Assembly: GCF_900142715.1 (NCBI RefSeq)
Contig: NZ_FRBX01000002.1
Coordinates: 1 to 64,000 of the forward strand
Length of the DNA: 64,000 bases
From: Flavobacterium pectinovorum
GTDB taxonomy: Bacteria > Bacteroidota > Bacteroidia > Flavobacteriales > Flavobacteriaceae
Reading direction: 5' to 3'
The notes beneath the pieces are model-generated. The model worked only from the letters and a program-made list of their open reading frames with translations, was not told the origin of the DNA and did not search any database. The position numbers and the translations under genes are program-made. The stretch's first letter is position 1. Each line of letters starts with the position of its first letter. Below, one piece after another: positions 62,220 to 64,000 of this stretch.

Positions 62220-62368
62220 TTATACTACTTCACTAAAACTCAACAATAAAACTATTCGATAGAGTGAATTTACAATTTCTTTTCAAAATATTGAAACAGG
62301 TAAAAAACTAAAGCAAACGCAACCTTTCAAAAAAACAAACATCTGTTTACAAGGAGATTACTACGAGT

Positions 62369-62407
62369 ATGAAACCAATTCTCATCACTAAAAACCAAAA
62401 ACCATGA
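62369..62407 (+). other. Possible 12-codon leader frame
   Basis: After AAGGAGA (62351-62357), ATG at 62369 reads MKPILITKNQKP and its TGA overlaps the ATG of the lipoprotein gene (ATGA at 62404). It may couple translation. Very short, so weak. Confidence 0.3.
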
Positions 62408-62850
62408 AACAGATTATTACCATTTTAAGCATTTTATTTGTGTTTGCGAGCTGCGACAACGATGATTCACAAAACGGAGATTTAGAATATTCAGTAATTC
62501 TTCAGGGAGATCGTTTTAACGGAAATTATGATAATCCAAAAGAAAATCTGGTCATAAAAGATCAGCAAACGTGGACCAGCTTAATCGGAAAAATGGCTTT
62601 TCTTAGCGATACAAATTCTTATTTTCCTGATGCAACTATTGATTTTACAAAATATCAGGTAATAGTTGTTATTGATGAAGTGCGTCAATATGGTGGTTAT
62701 TCTATAGACATTACCAAAATTACACAAAACAATAATAGTATATTTGTTACTGTTGAACAATTAAAACCAGGAGGTATTAATGCCGTCATAACGCAACCTT
62801 TTCATATTGTTAAAATATTAAAAACAGGAAAAAAAGTGGTTTTTAAATAA
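62404..62850 (+). CDS. PrcB-like lipoprotein
   Basis: 148 residues with a lipobox (LFVFASCDND). The C-terminal half (YQVIVVIDEVRQYGGYSIDI, VTVEQLKPGG, QPFHIVKILKTGKKVVF) matches the PrcB C-terminal domain pattern, named after a subunit of the Treponema PrtP/dentilisin complex. A protease partner is not seen nearby. Likely periplasmic or surface. The next small membrane gene follows after 14 bp. Confidence 0.72.
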   Translation: MKQIITILSILFVFASCDNDDSQNGDLEYSVILQGDRFNGNYDNPKENLVIKDQQTWTSLIGKMAFLSDTNSYFPDATIDFTKYQVIVVIDEVRQYGGYSIDITKITQNNNSIFVTVEQLKPGGINAVITQPFHIVKILKTGKKVVFK

Positions 62851-62864
62851 ATAACCAAGACCAA

Positions 62865-63146
62865 ATGAATTTTCTAAAAAATCTAACACCATTTTTTATA
62901 ATAGGAATGATCTCTATTATTGCAGGTTTGATTTATGCCACAATTCTAATAACTGGGAATTCTGCACAAGATGGATTAATGGGAATTTATATTTTGCTGG
63001 GTTTAATTCCGCTTTGTCTATTTATGATGCTTGATCGCTTTCTCGTTAAGAAGTTTGGAAACCAAAAAGTAAATAAAGTTCAGTTTTCAATTTTGTTATT
63101 TATGCTGTTTTTATGGATTTTAAGACTGATACTAAACATGTTATAA
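62865..63146 (+). CDS. Small three-helix membrane protein
   Basis: 93 residues, mostly hydrophobic: FFIIGMISIIAGLIYATILI, GIYILLGLIPLCLFMMLDRF and FSILLFMLFLWILRLILNML are three probable membrane helices. A basic loop (KKFGNQKVNK) lies between the second and third. No family recognised. It is 14 bp after the PrcB-like gene, so the two may form an operon. Confidence 0.6.
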   Translation: MNFLKNLTPFFIIGMISIIAGLIYATILITGNSAQDGLMGIYILLGLIPLCLFMMLDRFLVKKFGNQKVNKVQFSILLFMLFLWILRLILNML

Positions 63147-63208
63147 TCTTTTTTAAAATTTAAAATATTACTAATCAAGACGTAGCAAATATTTAACAGT
63201 ATTAGTTG

Positions 63209-63216
63209 TAACTTTG
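63209..63216 (+). promoter_or_regulatory. Putative -7 box of the phzF-like gene
   Basis: TAACTTTG fits TAnnTTTG, 59 bp before the ATG at 63276. No TTG at ideal spacing. Confidence 0.4.
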
Positions 63217-63275
63217 ATTGGCAAAAAAATACTAACTTTCAAAGTAAAGGATCCAATCAAAAAAAAAGATAAATA

Positions 63276-64000
63276 ATGGAAAACAGAACCACCTTACAAT
63301 ACTACGTTTTAGATGTATTCTCTAATAAAAGTTACAAGGGAAATCCGTTGTCGGTTGTTTTTACAAATGGTGATTTAGACTTAGACGTTTATCAAAATAT
63401 CTCAAAAGAATTTGGTTATTCTGAAACTTCTTTTATTTATTATTCTACAAAGAAAAAAGCGTTAAAGGTTCGCTCCTTTACGCCTACCGGAATTGAAATC
63501 GACGGCGCAGGACACAACTTGTTGGGTGCGGTTTGTGGTGCTTTGCTAAAAAAAATGCCCATTTTTGAAGAACAAAATGAAAGCGATCCGTTTGTGATCA
63601 TGAAAAATTCGCCAATACCTTTAACCGTAAGTTTTGATCCGGTTACGCAATATCCGGTGGTGCAAATGCATCAAAAATCGGCAGTGATCAAGCAAGAAAT
63701 TCCAACTTATAGAATTGCCGTAGCACTTGGTTTAAAAATCGAAGATCTAGATGTAAATGCTTTTGTACCCACAATTGTCAAAACAGAAGTGGCGCATACG
63801 ATGGTGCCTATAAAAAACAGTCAAATACTTAATAGTTGCATTCCGGATAACCAACTTTTAATAGAGATTTCAAAAGAATATAAATTTGAAGGTTTTTATT
63901 GTTTCACTCCTGCTGATGAAAATCAGGAACATATTGTCGAAACGAGATTTTTTAACCCAATAATCGGAATCAACGAAGATCCTGCTACAGGAACGGCTGC
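63276..64000 (+). CDS. PhzF-family isomerase-like protein (3' end outside window)
   Basis: At least 241 residues, cut by the window end. Start ATG at 63276 (MENRTTLQYYVLDVFSN). PhzF/YHI9 diaminopimelate-epimerase fold: YKGNPLSVVFTNG, the active-site-like Glu in GYSETSFIYYS, RSFTPTGIEIDGAGHNLLGA and the C-terminal INEDPATGTA just before the edge. Family members are isomerases; the substrate here is unknown and no phenazine cluster is present. Separate promoter box upstream. Confidence 0.88.
   Translation, partial: MENRTTLQYYVLDVFSNKSYKGNPLSVVFTNGDLDLDVYQNISKEFGYSETSFIYYSTKKKALKVRSFTPTGIEIDGAGHNLLGAVCGALLKKMPIFEEQNESDPFVIMKNSPIPLTVSFDPVTQYPVVQMHQKSAVIKQEIPTYRIAVALGLKIEDLDVNAFVPTIVKTEVAHTMVPIKNSQILNSCIPDNQLLIEISKEYKFEGFYCFTPADENQEHIVETRFFNPIIGINEDPATGTA

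Overview
The window looks like a chromosomal segment of a Flavobacterium-type Bacteroidota. The evidence is low GC, Bacteroidota promoters (a TAnnTTTG box, sometimes with TTG about 19-21 bp upstream), few Shine-Dalgarno sites, type IX secretion (T9SS) sorting domains, a TonB-dependent receptor with a carboxypeptidase-like N-terminal domain, a separate atpD-atpC pair and an OlsF-type aminolipid synthase. No rRNA, tRNA, CRISPR array, integrase or transposase was recognised.

Layout. 1-834: end of a T9SS-secreted protein. 912-5931 (minus): biotin block bioF-bioD-bioA plus a ketoacyl synthase, with a decayed GxxExxY gene and repeat DNA between genes and even inside bioD. 6001-9272 (minus): an NmrA-like protein, a membrane protein and atpD-atpC. 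9506-13975 (minus): TonB-dependent receptor and SGNH-hydrolase lipoprotein. 14275-26458 (minus): the accessory highlight, a 2085-residue SpvB/TcdB/Rhs-type polymorphic toxin with a small YD-repeat/T9SS partner upstream, a candidate immunity gene downstream, then a tandem array of five secreted coiled-coil proteins with near-identical C-termini (one frameshifted) plus a decayed sixth copy. 26594-30908 (minus): glmS, a DUF4270 lipoprotein and a glycogen-synthase-like protein, divergent from panC-panD (31017-32230).

32597-37238 (plus): esterase-like protein, radA, and an AsmA-like/GT51 transglycosylase fusion. 37427-41261 (minus): tas-like reductase, a ParE/RelE toxin-antitoxin pair, an OmpA-like lipoprotein and exonuclease III. 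41380-45298 (plus): olsF and two paralogous secreted proteins. 45723-48166 (minus): DUF805/DUF4234/DUF2752 membrane cluster and a 2-hydroxyacid dehydrogenase. 48271-51124 (plus): Asp/Glu racemase, nhaA, a lipoprotein and a cytochrome c. 51349-58059 (minus): proC, rsmA-mgtE, DUF4286, a TPR protein and serS. 58315-64000: mixed small genes, including a beta-helix transferase, an isochorismatase-fold protein, a PKD lipoprotein, a DMP19-like protein, a 55-residue basic protein, a SLATT/DUF4231-like two-TM protein, a PrcB-like lipoprotein and the start of a PhzF-family gene.

Core metabolism (biotin, pantothenate, proline, amino sugar, ATP synthase, tRNA charging, rRNA methylation) is interleaved with envelope and secreted proteins. 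Intergenic spaces are rich in imperfect inverted repeats of several dispersed families. The Rhs/tail-like array locus is the best candidate for an undescribed system. It combines a Sec-exported Rhs shell, an unassigned C-terminal tip, an adjacent small gene, and a paralogous array that appears to evolve by duplication and module exchange.
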